Source: UMGS363 sp051881775 (GTDB lineage Bacteria; Bacillota; Clostridia; Oscillospirales; Ruminococcaceae). From it: 64,000 nt of DNA. Position 1 is the first letter of the stretch. Each line of letters begins with the position of its first letter. Where the stretch lies: NCBI GenBank assembly GCA_051881775.1, contig JBJEQN010000122.1, positions 1 through 64,000 of the forward strand. Reading direction: 5' to 3'. Position numbers and translations under genes: made by a program. Below, piece after piece: positions 1 through 8,088 of this stretch. The notes beneath the pieces were generated by a model. That model was not told the DNA's origin. It saw nothing but the letters and a program-made list of their open reading frames with translations, and made no database searches.

Positions 1-962
1 GTATGCAGGTAATGGAGCTTTACAGAAAGAATATCCGTCCTCTTGACATTATGACGGAAAAGGCTTTCCACAACGCCGTTGCTGTAGATATGGCTCTTGG
101 CTGCTCAACAAACAGTATGCTCCACCTTCCTGCCATCGCTCACGAGTGCGGAGTAAAGCTTGACCTTGACATTGCCAACGAAATAAGCGCAAGAACGCCT
201 AACCTCTGCCACCTTGCACCTGCAGGTCACGCTTACATTGAAGAGCTTAACGAAGCAGGCGGAGTTTACGCCGTTATGAACGAGCTTAACAAGAAAAACC
301 TTCTTTACACCGACCTTATGACCGTTACGGGCAAGACCGTAGGCGAGAACATCAAGGGCTGCGTAAATAAAAATACGGACATTATCCGTCCTATTGAGAA
401 CCCCTACAGCGAAACGGGCGGAATCGCTGTTCTTAAGGGCAACCTTGCAGAAAACGGCTGTGTAGTAAAGCGCTCCGCAGTTGTTCCCGAAATGCTTAAG
501 CATACGGGTCCTGCAAAGGTGTTCGACTGCGAAGAGGACGCTCAGGCAGCTATCCTCGGCGGAAAGATAGTTGAAGGCGACGTTGTCGTTATCCGCTACG
601 AAGGTCCCAAGGGCGGCCCCGGAATGAGAGAAATGCTCAACCCCACTTCCGCAATTCAGGGAATGGGTCTTGGTTCTTCCGTTGCACTTATCACAGACGG
701 ACGTTTCAGCGGCGCTTCAAGAGGTGCTTCAATCGGTCACGTTTCCCCCGAAGCAGCTGAGGGCGGCATTATCGGTATCGTTCAGGACGGCGATATGATA
801 ACCGTTGATATTCCCAATTACAGCCTTACTCTTGACGTTCCTCAGGAAGAAATAGACCGCCGTATGGCAGGCTTCACACCTAAGACAAAGGAGCTTACAG
901 GCTATCTGAAGCGTTACGCAAAGAGCGTTTCCTCCGCTGCCGTAGGCGCAATTCTTGAATAA
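1..962 (+). CDS. ilvD: Dihydroxy-acid dehydratase, C-terminal part (left edge partial)
   Basis: IlvD dehydrates 2,3-dihydroxy-3-methylvalerate and 2,3-dihydroxyisovalerate in isoleucine/valine synthesis, using an Fe-S cluster. The frame is open from the window edge, so the N-terminus lies outside. About 320 of the usual ~560 residues are present. Visible family signatures are LGCSTNSMLHLPAIA near residue 33, the PENPYSETGG-type segment, and ITDGRFSGASRG near residue 233, whose serine is the proposed catalytic base in the family. The gene ends with TAA at 960-962 and is followed after 9 bp by a small membrane protein. Because it is cut, the operon context upstream (other ilv/leu genes) cannot be seen. 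The assignment is firm. Confidence 0.95.
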   Translation, partial: MQVMELYRKNIRPLDIMTEKAFHNAVAVDMALGCSTNSMLHLPAIAHECGVKLDLDIANEISARTPNLCHLAPAGHAYIEELNEAGGVYAVMNELNKKNLLYTDLMTVTGKTVGENIKGCVNKNTDIIRPIENPYSETGGIAVLKGNLAENGCVVKRSAVVPEMLKHTGPAKVFDCEEDAQAAILGGKIVEGDVVVIRYEGPKGGPGMREMLNPTSAIQGMGLGSSVALITDGRFSGASRGASIGHVSPEAAEGGIIGIVQDGDMITVDIPNYSLTLDVPQEEIDRRMAGFTPKTKELTGYLKRYAKSVSSAAVGAILE

Positions 963-971
963 GGTCAGCCT

Positions 972-1388
972 ATGAGTGAAGCTAAGAAAAGCGGCGCAGC
1001 AAAAACAATTGCCATCGTCTTTTGTATCCTTGCCGTATGCGTTACAGCGGTGCTTACAGCCGTGAGCATTTATACCGGCGGACAGATGAAGACTATCGAC
1101 AATGTTTACGCCGCCGTTACCCACGGTATCTACAGCGATTACAGAAAATGCTTTGCCGACGGCTCGGAATATCTGTCGGAAAAGCAGTTTGACGCTCTCT
1201 GTGACGACTATAAGCAGGAGTGGGGAGAGGATTACCACCTTTCCGCCGAATTCCTTTCACGGGACAATTCCAAAAAGGGCTGTGAAGTAAGGGTAAAGAC
1301 CACCGTTTACAACGAGCTTGCGCATGAAAGCGAGATCGTCAGCTTTGAAATGGCAAGGCAGAACGGCAAATGGGTCATAATCGGCTGA
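972..1388 (+). CDS. Small membrane-anchored protein of unknown function
   Basis: A 138-residue protein with one hydrophobic segment near residues 11-32 (IAIVFCILAVCVTAVLTA) followed by a ~105-residue extracytoplasmic domain. The domain layout (one helix, then an alpha/beta NTF2-like block ending in NGKWVIIG) resembles DUF4878-type lipoprotein or anchored domains, but I cannot assign a family securely. The AAGG at 961-964, 7 nt before the ATG, supports this start. It lies 9 bp behind ilvD and ahead of a strong terminator, so it is probably cotranscribed with ilvD. No function can be deduced. Confidence 0.75.
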   Translation: MSEAKKSGAAKTIAIVFCILAVCVTAVLTAVSIYTGGQMKTIDNVYAAVTHGIYSDYRKCFADGSEYLSEKQFDALCDDYKQEWGEDYHLSAEFLSRDNSKKGCEVRVKTTVYNELAHESEIVSFEMARQNGKWVIIG

Positions 1389-1398
1389 TATGTCATAA

Positions 1399-1442
1399 AA
1401 AACGGACTGCTGTAATAATGCGGCAGTCCGTTAAAATTTTTC
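1399..1442 (+). terminator. Rho-independent terminator after ilvD unit
   Basis: AACGGACTGC at 1401 pairs with GCAGTCCGTT ending at 1432, and a TTTT tract follows shortly after. It closes the ilvD and small membrane protein unit. Confidence 0.8.
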
Positions 1443-1471
1443 TTGCAATTTGTTCAGATGTGTGTTATAAT
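1443..1471 (+). promoter_or_regulatory. Sigma-A promoter for DUF4190 protein
   Basis: TTGCAA (1443-1448) and TATAAT (1466-1471) are separated by exactly 17 bp. Transcription would start near 1478, leaving a leader of about 70 nt before the ATG at 1551. Confidence 0.7.
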
Positions 1472-1510
1472 GTGTTACATTAAGTAAACGTCTCAAAACC
1501 ACATAATTTT

Positions 1511-1540
1511 GAAAGGAGTGTATTTTCTCTTCGGAGAAAA
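1511..1540 (+). promoter_or_regulatory. Ribosome site followed by UUCG hairpin ahead of start codon
   Basis: The only strong Shine-Dalgarno (GAAAGGAGTG, 1511-1520) is about 31 nt from the ATG at 1551. In between lies a perfect 7-bp stem, TTTTCTC (1523-1529) with GAGAAAA (1534-1540), capped by the stable TTCG tetraloop. Folding would bring the ribosome site to a usable distance from the start codon, as known for phage T4 gene 38. A weaker alternative is the GGAG within the stem itself (1533-1536), or initiation at the TTG at 1509. Confidence 0.6.
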
Positions 1541-1550
1541 TTTTATTGCT

Positions 1551-2345
1551 ATGGACGAATTTAACAACAATAACAACGATAACAACAGCTTCGGCGAAGA
1601 GGATTTTTCTCAGAATACAAACGGTTCCGCAGCTCCGCAGGATCCCTACAATATGCCCTTGGGCTCACAGGATCAGGCTTCAAATCCCTACGGACAGCAG
1701 CAGAACCCCTACAATATGCCGCAGAACCCCTACGGACAGCAGCAGAACCCTTACAATCAGCCGCAGGATCCCTACGGACAGCAGCAAAGCCCCTATAATA
1801 TGCCTCAGGCTTCCTATAATCCCGAAGGAAGCGGCTCCTATAACCCTCCTCCGCAGCAGCAGTACAGCCAGTACCAGCAGGATTTCGACCCCTATAAGCA
1901 GCCCTACGCGGGTCAGTATCAGAACTTTGGCGGCTATAACGTTCCCATGGGCGAAATGTATAAAACGGGAATGGCTACCGCTTCAATGGTGCTGGGTATA
2001 ATCTCCCTGCTTGCGGCGCTGACATTTATGAATTATGTGTTCCCACCGCTGTTTATACTTCCCATTGTGGGAATCATTCTCGGAGCGGTCTATAAGTCCA
2101 AGCATTATCCCGTAGGCAAGGGAAGCTCCACCGCAGGTATCGTATGCTCGGTAATTGCGCTTGTGATCTCTATTGCTTTCCTTGTTATCGCAGTAGTTCT
2201 CGTTTTGACAAAAATGCCGGAAATGCTCCAGTTTATCAAGGACTACTCACCCGAAATGTACGAGGAGTATTATAACCAGTTCCACGACCAGTACCCCCAG
2301 TGGTTCGAGGGCATAACCTCGGTTTTCCGCTTTTTAATTAAGTAA
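1551..2345 (+). CDS. DUF4190-type membrane protein with repetitive N-terminus
   Basis: A protein of about 264 residues. The first ~145 residues are low complexity, rich in N, Q, P and Y, with repeats such as NPYGQQQNPYNMPQ in several copies. Two or three transmembrane segments follow near residues 145-230 (ATASMVLGIISLLAA, LFILPIVGIILGAVY, VIALVISIAFLVIAVVLV), the layout of DUF4190-domain proteins. A short hydrophilic tail ends the protein. The ATG at 1551 begins MDEFNNNNND. An in-frame TTG at 1509 would add 14 residues but contains the ribosome site itself. It is a single-gene unit with its own promoter and terminator. The biochemical role is unknown, and the proline/tyrosine repeats may be a flexible or interaction region. 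Confidence 0.8.
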   Translation: MDEFNNNNNDNNSFGEEDFSQNTNGSAAPQDPYNMPLGSQDQASNPYGQQQNPYNMPQNPYGQQQNPYNQPQDPYGQQQSPYNMPQASYNPEGSGSYNPPPQQQYSQYQQDFDPYKQPYAGQYQNFGGYNVPMGEMYKTGMATASMVLGIISLLAALTFMNYVFPPLFILPIVGIILGAVYKSKHYPVGKGSSTAGIVCSVIALVISIAFLVIAVVLVLTKMPEMLQFIKDYSPEMYEEYYNQFHDQYPQWFEGITSVFRFLIK

Positions 2346-2350
2346 TGTTA

Positions 2351-2386
2351 AGCCGCCGCACTTTTATTGGTGCGGCGGCTGTTTTT
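2351..2386 (+). terminator. Rho-independent terminator after DUF4190 gene
   Basis: Perfect 10-bp stem AGCCGCCGCA (2351-2360) with TGCGGCGGCT (2371-2380), followed by GTTTTT. Confidence 0.9.
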
Positions 2387-2414
2387 ATGTAAATCACATT
2401 TTCTAATAATCATA

Positions 2415-3113
2415 TTATCTTAAATGTATTATTACTTGTACTATTAAATTTGCGAAAAAAGTTACTATAATCAACTTTATAACTATTGAATATTTCGAAT
2501 TTTTTTTATGATGTACCGTCCTAAGCTTAAAGTGATATTTTGCTATGCGTTCTGCATTATAGAAATAATCTTGCATTACAGCAAATGCACGATATTCATT
2601 ATAAAATAAAATTTTTTCAATACACCGATAAAATTTCAATCTTCCTTTATAATATTTTTCCGAAATTATTTTGTCAGATTCAAAATAATAATACTTGTCC
2701 TTCAGATAATCAAAAAATGTGTCTGTTGTCAGCATTATTTTTAATTTATCAAACCAAGTGATTTTTATTTCTCTACTTTTGCTCAAAAAATCAAGATATT
2801 TTTTATTGCCTGCAATCTTTTCTTTCAGAATTTCATCTTTAATTATATTTAGATATATTGCCAAAAAATAATGTTCTAAATAATATTTCTGTTTTTCATA
2901 TTTTTTAAAATCAGTATTATCATATATATTCTTTAAATATATGTCAAGTTGTTCTTCTGTGATATTGTCCGTTATATTTCGGCTAACGCTTACAGTTGTA
3001 TCTTTCAGCATAGATTTGAAAAAAGAAAATCTGTTATTTTTTTCAACTAACAGAGAATAATCAAGACTGCATGTACTAAGTATATTTTCATCTTTTGTTT
3101 TAGGCTTCACCAT
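2415..3113 (-). CDS. Hypothetical protein with C-terminal membrane anchor
   Basis: A 232-residue lysine/tyrosine-rich protein with a C-terminal hydrophobic segment (near residues 210-230, IVIKLIIVTFFANLIVQVII), suggesting a tail-anchored protein facing the cytoplasm. GGAGG lies 8 nt before the ATG at 3113. Base composition is much more AT-rich than the flanking genes, and the remnant of a different gene ends only 20 bp upstream. Together these suggest a recently acquired patch. I recognise no family. Confidence 0.6.
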   Translation of the reverse strand: MVKPKTKDENILSTCSLDYSLLVEKNNRFSFFKSMLKDTTVSVSRNITDNITEEQLDIYLKNIYDNTDFKKYEKQKYYLEHYFLAIYLNIIKDEILKEKIAGNKKYLDFLSKSREIKITWFDKLKIMLTTDTFFDYLKDKYYYFESDKIISEKYYKGRLKFYRCIEKILFYNEYRAFAVMQDYFYNAERIAKYHFKLRTVHHKKNSKYSIVIKLIIVTFFANLIVQVIIHLR

Positions 3114-3133
3114 TACAAAAACCTCCGATTTTT

Positions 3134-3394
3134 TTACTGTACTTTTGTTTTATTGCATTGCATTTGCTCCTTAAAAGGTGTTTCTTTGTCCTCATTGATT
3201 GCTGAAAGGACTTCGGAATCGGAAGAAACTGTCTGTGTAAATGTCTTTTCGCTGTCGGGTGTGCCGTTGGTAGAACCGTTATTGGGGTCAAGTCCGAGGG
3301 TAAGCTCATCACCATCGGAAATGCCGTCTTCGCCTTTATCATATTTGAGCGGATCGGTGCCGTGTGTATTTACCTCTGTGCAGTCAGCTGTACT
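3134..3394 (-). pseudogene. Remnant of secreted protein with bacterial TSP3-type repeat
   Basis: On the minus strand an open frame from just after a stop at 3395-3397 to TAA at 3134-3136 has no start codon in context. It reads TADCTEVNTHGTDP, then EDGISDGDELTLGLDPNNGS. This is the calcium-binding thrombospondin type 3-like repeat pattern (GDGxSDGDExxxGTDP) found in large bacterial surface proteins. The 5' part is missing. The tail (EVLSAINEDKETPFKEQ) then stops. It is best read as the decayed middle of a much larger gene. The GC content is closer to the host genes than to the AT-rich genes on either side. Confidence 0.6.
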
Positions 3395-3437
3395 TTAACA
3401 TTTTTCACCCTTATATTTTTTTTGTGCGAAATTAAAC

Positions 3438-4088
3438 TTACAACTCATTTATGTCCAATTCTGTTCGTGTTTCAATGATCTCCAATTCAGGATCGTTTAT
3501 AGAAACATATTTATATAAAAAAACGTCTGAATAATCAGGAAGAGGGCTTTCCAAAAAACCATTTTGCTTGTAATAATTATACTTGTCGACTTCATTTAAT
3601 TTGCTTGTCGGCGGAGCATATATCCTTACCATTTCCACTCGTTTAAATTTAAAATTTAAATTACTGTCAATATACCTGTCAACGTAATAAGTTTTTCCTC
3701 TGTATTTTGCATATGTTTCTATTTTATACGCTTCGGTAATTTCACTTTTGGGGACTTCCTTCTGACATCTGAAGCCGTACATTTTCATATATTCTTGACT
3801 TTTTACACAATAAAACCCGTTATCTAAATCTTTTGGATTCCAAGAAGCAAGCCTTACAGCACCCGGAATCTTTGCCCAAAAACCTGTTTGATACTCTATC
3901 CCATTGTAAACTACAAACGTTCCGTCTTTTATTTCTTTCATGTTATAATATCCTCCGGTCGAACAAATTTGCCCATTTGACCTATTATATATAGCCCACA
4001 AGATTTCCTCGCTGTTCTTAGTAACCTTATATAGCTCTGCGCTTTCTTTTGTATTTCCAATTATATCATATCCGCCCTTTACCGTCAA
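3438..4088 (-). CDS. Hypothetical protein, ~216 aa
   Basis: An AT-rich gene with no recognised domain. The protein is rich in Y, K and E and lacks membrane segments or a signal peptide. I place the start at TTG 4088, because GAGGTG sits 6 nt upstream of it. An in-frame GTG at 4097 would lie inside that ribosome site. Internal segments (ELYKVTKNSEEILWAIYN, GTFVVYNGIEYQTGFWAK, YAKYRGKTYYVDRYID) look like repeated beta-strand SH3-like or immunity-protein-like units, but that is only an impression. It lies between the TSP3 remnant and tRNA-Thr. Confidence 0.55.
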   Translation of the reverse strand: MTVKGGYDIIGNTKESAELYKVTKNSEEILWAIYNRSNGQICSTGGYYNMKEIKDGTFVVYNGIEYQTGFWAKIPGAVRLASWNPKDLDNGFYCVKSQEYMKMYGFRCQKEVPKSEITEAYKIETYAKYRGKTYYVDRYIDSNLNFKFKRVEMVRIYAPPTSKLNEVDKYNYYKQNGFLESPLPDYSDVFLYKYVSINDPELEIIETRTELDINEL

Positions 4089-4189
4089 TAAATGCACCTC
4101 AATTTATACCGAAAAGCGGATATTTGCCGCTGCCGCATATAAGATACAATGAGCATAAAAACGGGTAAATACCACAATCCCACCCAAAC

Positions 4190-4222
4190 AAAAAAGCCGC
4201 TTGAGACTTCTCAAACGGCTTA
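4190..4222 (-). terminator. Terminator after tRNA-Thr
   Basis: On the minus strand AAGCCG-T-TTGAGA pairs with TCTCAA-G-CGGCTT (13 bp with one G-T pair and a 2-nt loop), followed by TTTT. It lies just downstream of the tRNA gene. Confidence 0.8.
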
Positions 4223-4228
4223 ACTGCG

Positions 4229-4304
4229 TGGAGCTGGAAACGTGACTTGAACACGCGACCTGCGCATTACGAATGCGCTGCTCTACCAACTGAGCTATTC
4301 CAGC
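4229..4304 (-). tRNA. tRNA-Thr (anticodon CGT)
   Basis: Full cloverleaf on the minus strand. The acceptor stem is GCTGGAA with TTCCAGC, the D arm GCTCAGTTGGTAGAGC, and the anticodon stem GCGCA/TGCGC with loop TTCGTAA (anticodon CGT, reading ACG). The T loop is TTCAAGT, and the 3' CCA is encoded (76 nt in all). It has its own consensus promoter and terminator. It sits beside a low-GC patch (2.4-4.1 kb). Confidence 0.97.
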
Positions 4305-4317
4305 AAATTACCTATAT

Positions 4318-4346
4318 ATTATACACTCTTTTCAAATGGTTGTCAA
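4318..4346 (-). promoter_or_regulatory. Consensus promoter of tRNA-Thr
   Basis: On the minus strand a perfect TTGACA (4346-4341) and a perfect TATAAT (4323-4318) are separated by 17 bp. They lie 14 bp upstream of the tRNA 5' end. Confidence 0.9.
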
Positions 4347-4395
4347 GACCTGATTTTAAATATTTTTTTGCATAAATCTGTAATATTATTGTAAC

Positions 4396-4424
4396 TGTAC
4401 AGGGGACGGATTTTGTTGTATAAT
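4396..4424 (+). promoter_or_regulatory. Likely promoter of large membrane protein
   Basis: TGTACA (4396-4401) and a perfect TATAAT (4419-4424) are 17 bp apart, 35 bp before the ATG at 4460. The -35 element is imperfect. Confidence 0.5.
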
Positions 4425-4459
4425 TATTCTGACAAAAAGCAGAGAAACGGGGTGTTTTT

Positions 4460-7400
4460 ATGTTCTGGGTAATTCTTATCATTGCATGGCTTGTGTCGCC
4501 TGTGGTGTTTTTTATACTTTTTATGATACAGCTTGCAGGCAATAAAGACCTTAAACGGCAAAACAGCGCTCTTTCGGAGGAAAACCAACGGCTGAAAGAA
4601 CGGCTCAACGCCGCAGGTACGGGCAGTAAAGCCGCCGAAAGTACGGCAGAGGTACAGCAGCCGGCAGAGCAGGTCAACGCTGCCGATACAGAACCGGAAA
4701 AAACTGCGAAAACACCGCCGGAACCTGTTGCCGAACCTTCCTCTCAGCCTGCCCAAACGCCCGATTATGCGGAAAAGGCGTACAATATGCCTTATTATAC
4801 CAATGCTGCAAATGCTGCGGCTGAAAAAAAATCTGCTGAAACGGCAAAACCTGCGGAGCCTGCTTCTTCAACCGTTCCTGCGGCTGCAGCTGTTCCCGTG
4901 ACGGAGAAAAAGCACAGGATAAGCTCCATAAACGTTCTGCTTGTACTCGGAGCAATGTTCATTATCATCGCAGGACTTATTTTTGCAACTACCTCGTGGA
5001 AAATACTTTCAAACGGTTTAAAAGCCGTGGTCCTGTTCTCCTTTTCAGCCCTGTTTTTCGGTGTGTCTTCACTTGCGGAAAGAAAATTCAGCCTTAAAAG
5101 AACGGGTGCGCTGTTCTACACTCTTGGCAGCGTTTTTCTGCCTATAACCCTTGTTGCGGCAGGATATTTCAAGGTTTTCGGCGAGTGGTTCTCCCTTTTC
5201 GGAGAGGGTCGCCCACTTCTGCTTGCAATAGCCTTCGCTTCTCTTTCGGCAGTCTGTCTGAAAGGCAGCGCAGACTACAAAAGCCCCGTTTTCGCATGGG
5301 CAAATCTGGTCAGCTTTTCCTGTGCGGTATGCTCACTCATATTGCAGTTCACGGACAGAGCGGACGTTTTTGCCGCAGCTGCTTCGGTTTACGGACTTGC
5401 GGTGATATTCCTTTGCTCGGCGCTGTCAAAACGCATTTCGGAGAAGTTTGCATCCCTTCTTTCCCAGCTTAATATTTTTGCCGCTGTAAACACGGTGCTG
5501 CTCAGCGTAAGCGCTCTTGTATCTGCGGCTGACAACGGAAACGGTACTATAGTGCTTGTTTCCTGCGTAATATTCGCTTCGGCATATATCAAAATGAGCT
5601 TTCTTGATACCCCTCTTTCAAACGAAAACGGCTTTGTGGGGGTAATACCTTTTGTTATATTTATCTCCTGCGGAGCCCTTGCAATGCTTTCTCCCGATGA
5701 TTTCAGCGGAGTAGCTTACGCACTTGCGGCAGTATCGGCTGTTCCTGCGGTAATGTCCATGCTCGGCTGCTTCCCCGTTAAGCTGAAAAGCGCTTTCAGG
5801 GCGGTTTCGGGAGCATTTGCGGCAATAGTGCTGGCTTTGTGTGCAATTGCAGCTTTTGCGGCGGAGCCTACATGGGTATCTCTCTGCGCTTACGGTGTGC
5901 TTACGGCTGAGATACTTGTTCTTGCGCTTTTCCACAGGGAAGAAAAATCGGGAAAATTTATGCTGTCGGTGTTCCCGGTGGCTTGTGCAATAACTGCGGC
6001 GGTGCTTTCAAGGCTTATTTCTGCGAGCCTGCACGACTGCGATTTTTACGCCGCATTTATATTTACCGCAATAGTTTTTGTGATACAGGCAGCGTTTGTC
6101 CTTGTACCGAAAATTAAAGTCCGCACCATCGCTTCCGACTATATTTTTGCGGCGTGTGCGGTGATTTCGGGCTTTGTTCTGCTTGGCGGCTATGACGTAT
6201 CGGAATGGCTTACAATATGCGGCTGTGTCCTTGGAGCATTGACCGCCGCTGTTCCTGCGTTCAGAAATGAAAGCGAAGCAAACAGGAATATTTTTGCAGT
6301 GGGAGCAATGCTCTGGAGCGGTGTTGCTGTTATGCCAATTGCAGAACTTTTTGCCGAAAATGCAAATAACGCCATTATTGCAGAAATGATAGTTGCGGCG
6401 GTTCTGACGGCGGTATCTCTTGCAGTAACTTTTATCGGACGGGACAAAAGCCTTGATGTTTCCGTTTCGGCAGGTCTGCGCATTGTTCTCGGCTTTATGA
6501 CCGCTGTACAGATACTTGGCGAAGAAACGGTCTTTCCGCTGTTTATTCTCCTTGCGGCAGTTTCCCTTGTTCGCTTTGCAAAGAAAAAGAGCAGGGCGGA
6601 GCTTGTTTCGGGAATACTTCTTTTCATTGCGGCTTCGGGAGCGGCGGCATACGACCTTATTGACTCCGTAGATCTTGACGGCGCTCTGCTTGTTATGGGC
6701 GGAACGGCGGCTGTAATAAACGCAGGTCTGCTTTTCTTCGGTGGAAAGGACGGCTTCGGACGGCTTGCGGAAATAACCTCACGCTATGCTCTCGGTGCGC
6801 TGACTTCGGCGGCAATGGTTGTTCTTATTTCCGCAGGAGAGCTTGACGTTCCCTATATGGCTGCATCGGCTGTGCTTTTCCTTTACACCTCCGCTTCCTT
6901 CTACTGCTCAGGCTCAACGGGTGCGCTTATCATACCCTTTATGCTGCTTTATCCTGCGGTGGCTTGTCAGCTTGAGAACGCTTTGTTTGACAGAGGTTAT
7001 TATACTTACGGAAGCGAAGGCTTTTACCCCGATTTCAACATAATAAACCTTTCAATTCTCGGAATTATCGTTATAAGCGCTGTTTTAAGCTATGTTCTTC
7101 ACAGAAATGCTCTGTGGGAGAAGCGTGACGGAAAACTGTACATAGATCAGCTTGCATTTTCAAGATTTTTCGGACTTATAGCCTATTTTGAAAGCTGTCC
7201 TTATTACAAAGACGGTTCAAGGTGGTGCGGAATATTTGTTGCCGCTCTCTGCCTGCTGACCCTTTGCAGAAAAAATCAGAAGGACGGCTTCAAGCGGTGG
7301 ATATATACGATTTCCGCATTTGCGCCGGTAATTGCGTTTCTTTCCCAGCCGTTTTTTGAGATGCCGGAAATTATTTCCCTGGAAATGAAAATTGCGCCCG

Positions 7401-7816
7401 TGCTTTTGTATCTTACCGCCATAAGGCTTATCTGGAAAAACCGCACGGAAACTCTTGACAAAATAACCTTTATCGCATATATCGCCTCATATGTTATTCT
7501 CTTCTTCGGTGCGCTGGACAGCGGCAAGATAGCGGACGGACTAATTATAATGATAACCGCCCTTGCAATGCTGGTGTTCTCCTTCTGTGTCAAGAAGAAA
7601 AAGTGGTTCGTTCTGTCGGTGTCGGTGCTTGCGACCACCGCTTTGTTTATGAGCAGGAGCTTCTGGGCAAGTCTTGCATGGTGGGTATATCTCCTTGCGG
7701 CAGGTCTGCTCCTCATTGCCATAGGTGCGGCAAACGAGCTGAAAAAGCAGTCCGCCGACAAGGACAGCGCCTTTAAGGAAAAGCTGACACGTTTTATGTC
7801 GGAATGGACTTGGTAA
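4460..7816 (+). CDS. Very large polytopic membrane protein
   Basis: 1118 residues. An N-terminal transmembrane helix (residues 1-26) is followed by a short coiled coil (DLKRQNSALSEENQRLKERL) and an Ala/Pro/Glu-rich flexible linker to about residue 150. The remaining ~950 residues are almost continuous hydrophobic helices, more than 25 by eye. This overall plan, a cytoplasmic linker then a many-helix bundle starting with a conserved LLVLGAMFIIIAGLIFATTSW-like segment, resembles DUF2157/SCO7613-type membrane proteins. No catalytic motif or transporter signature is visible. It appears monocistronic. The function is unknown. GC-rich codon use matches the core genome. Confidence 0.85.
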   Translation: MFWVILIIAWLVSPVVFFILFMIQLAGNKDLKRQNSALSEENQRLKERLNAAGTGSKAAESTAEVQQPAEQVNAADTEPEKTAKTPPEPVAEPSSQPAQTPDYAEKAYNMPYYTNAANAAAEKKSAETAKPAEPASSTVPAAAAVPVTEKKHRISSINVLLVLGAMFIIIAGLIFATTSWKILSNGLKAVVLFSFSALFFGVSSLAERKFSLKRTGALFYTLGSVFLPITLVAAGYFKVFGEWFSLFGEGRPLLLAIAFASLSAVCLKGSADYKSPVFAWANLVSFSCAVCSLILQFTDRADVFAAAASVYGLAVIFLCSALSKRISEKFASLLSQLNIFAAVNTVLLSVSALVSAADNGNGTIVLVSCVIFASAYIKMSFLDTPLSNENGFVGVIPFVIFISCGALAMLSPDDFSGVAYALAAVSAVPAVMSMLGCFPVKLKSAFRAVSGAFAAIVLALCAIAAFAAEPTWVSLCAYGVLTAEILVLALFHREEKSGKFMLSVFPVACAITAAVLSRLISASLHDCDFYAAFIFTAIVFVIQAAFVLVPKIKVRTIASDYIFAACAVISGFVLLGGYDVSEWLTICGCVLGALTAAVPAFRNESEANRNIFAVGAMLWSGVAVMPIAELFAENANNAIIAEMIVAAVLTAVSLAVTFIGRDKSLDVSVSAGLRIVLGFMTAVQILGEETVFPLFILLAAVSLVRFAKKKSRAELVSGILLFIAASGAAAYDLIDSVDLDGALLVMGGTAAVINAGLLFFGGKDGFGRLAEITSRYALGALTSAAMVVLISAGELDVPYMAASAVLFLYTSASFYCSGSTGALIIPFMLLYPAVACQLENALFDRGYYTYGSEGFYPDFNIINLSILGIIVISAVLSYVLHRNALWEKRDGKLYIDQLAFSRFFGLIAYFESCPYYKDGSRWCGIFVAALCLLTLCRKNQKDGFKRWIYTISAFAPVIAFLSQPFFEMPEIISLEMKIAPVLLYLTAIRLIWKNRTETLDKITFIAYIASYVILFFGALDSGKIADGLIIMITALAMLVFSFCVKKKKWFVLSVSVLATTALFMSRSFWASLAWWVYLLAAGLLLIAIGAANELKKQSADKDSAFKEKLTRFMSEWTW

Positions 7817-7821
7817 TAATT

Positions 7822-8040
7822 TGGAGTGTGGAGAGTGAAGAGTGGAGTTTTAGGGAATGTGGAAAGTGAAAAGTTGAAAGTGGAATTGTTGCACGCTTTG
7901 CTAAATGAATAATGAAGAATTATGGTATCGCCTGGGGCGATGTTATTTCAATATCTCCGTAGTGGCGGATTCCATATCCGCCCGTTTCACCGAAAATTAT
8001 TCATTTTTCTGTAGGGGCGCACATTGTGCGCCCGAGGGTC
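7822..8040. repeat. Composite intergenic repeat: purine tracts plus two GC-rich palindromes
   Basis: The gap contains no gene. It opens with purine-rich words (GTGGAGAGTGAAGAGTGGAG, then GTGGAAAGTGAAAAGTTGAA) that recur at 13.1, 18.3 and 31.8 kb. Next comes a TTGCTAAATGAATAATGAAGAATTAT-like segment, related in part to the 18.3-kb element. It ends with two palindromes: GGCGGAT..ATATCCGCC (near 7963-7981) and the perfect GGGCGCACA-T-TGTGCGCCC (near 8016-8034) preceded by GTAGG. These look like non-coding interspersed elements. Confidence 0.7.
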
Positions 8041-8088
8041 ACATCATTTTTTGTGTTGCAGATGAATAATTACAAATGGAGGGACAGT

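Noticed and set aside
1509..1550. TTG at 1509 as start of the DUF4190 protein
   Set aside because: The only ribosome site would lie inside the coding sequence; the resulting hydrophobic prefix has no role in the family.
3153..3398. Plus-strand and second minus-strand frames over the TSP3 remnant
   Set aside because: Only one minus-strand frame gives the calcium-repeat pattern; the others have no ribosome site or homology.
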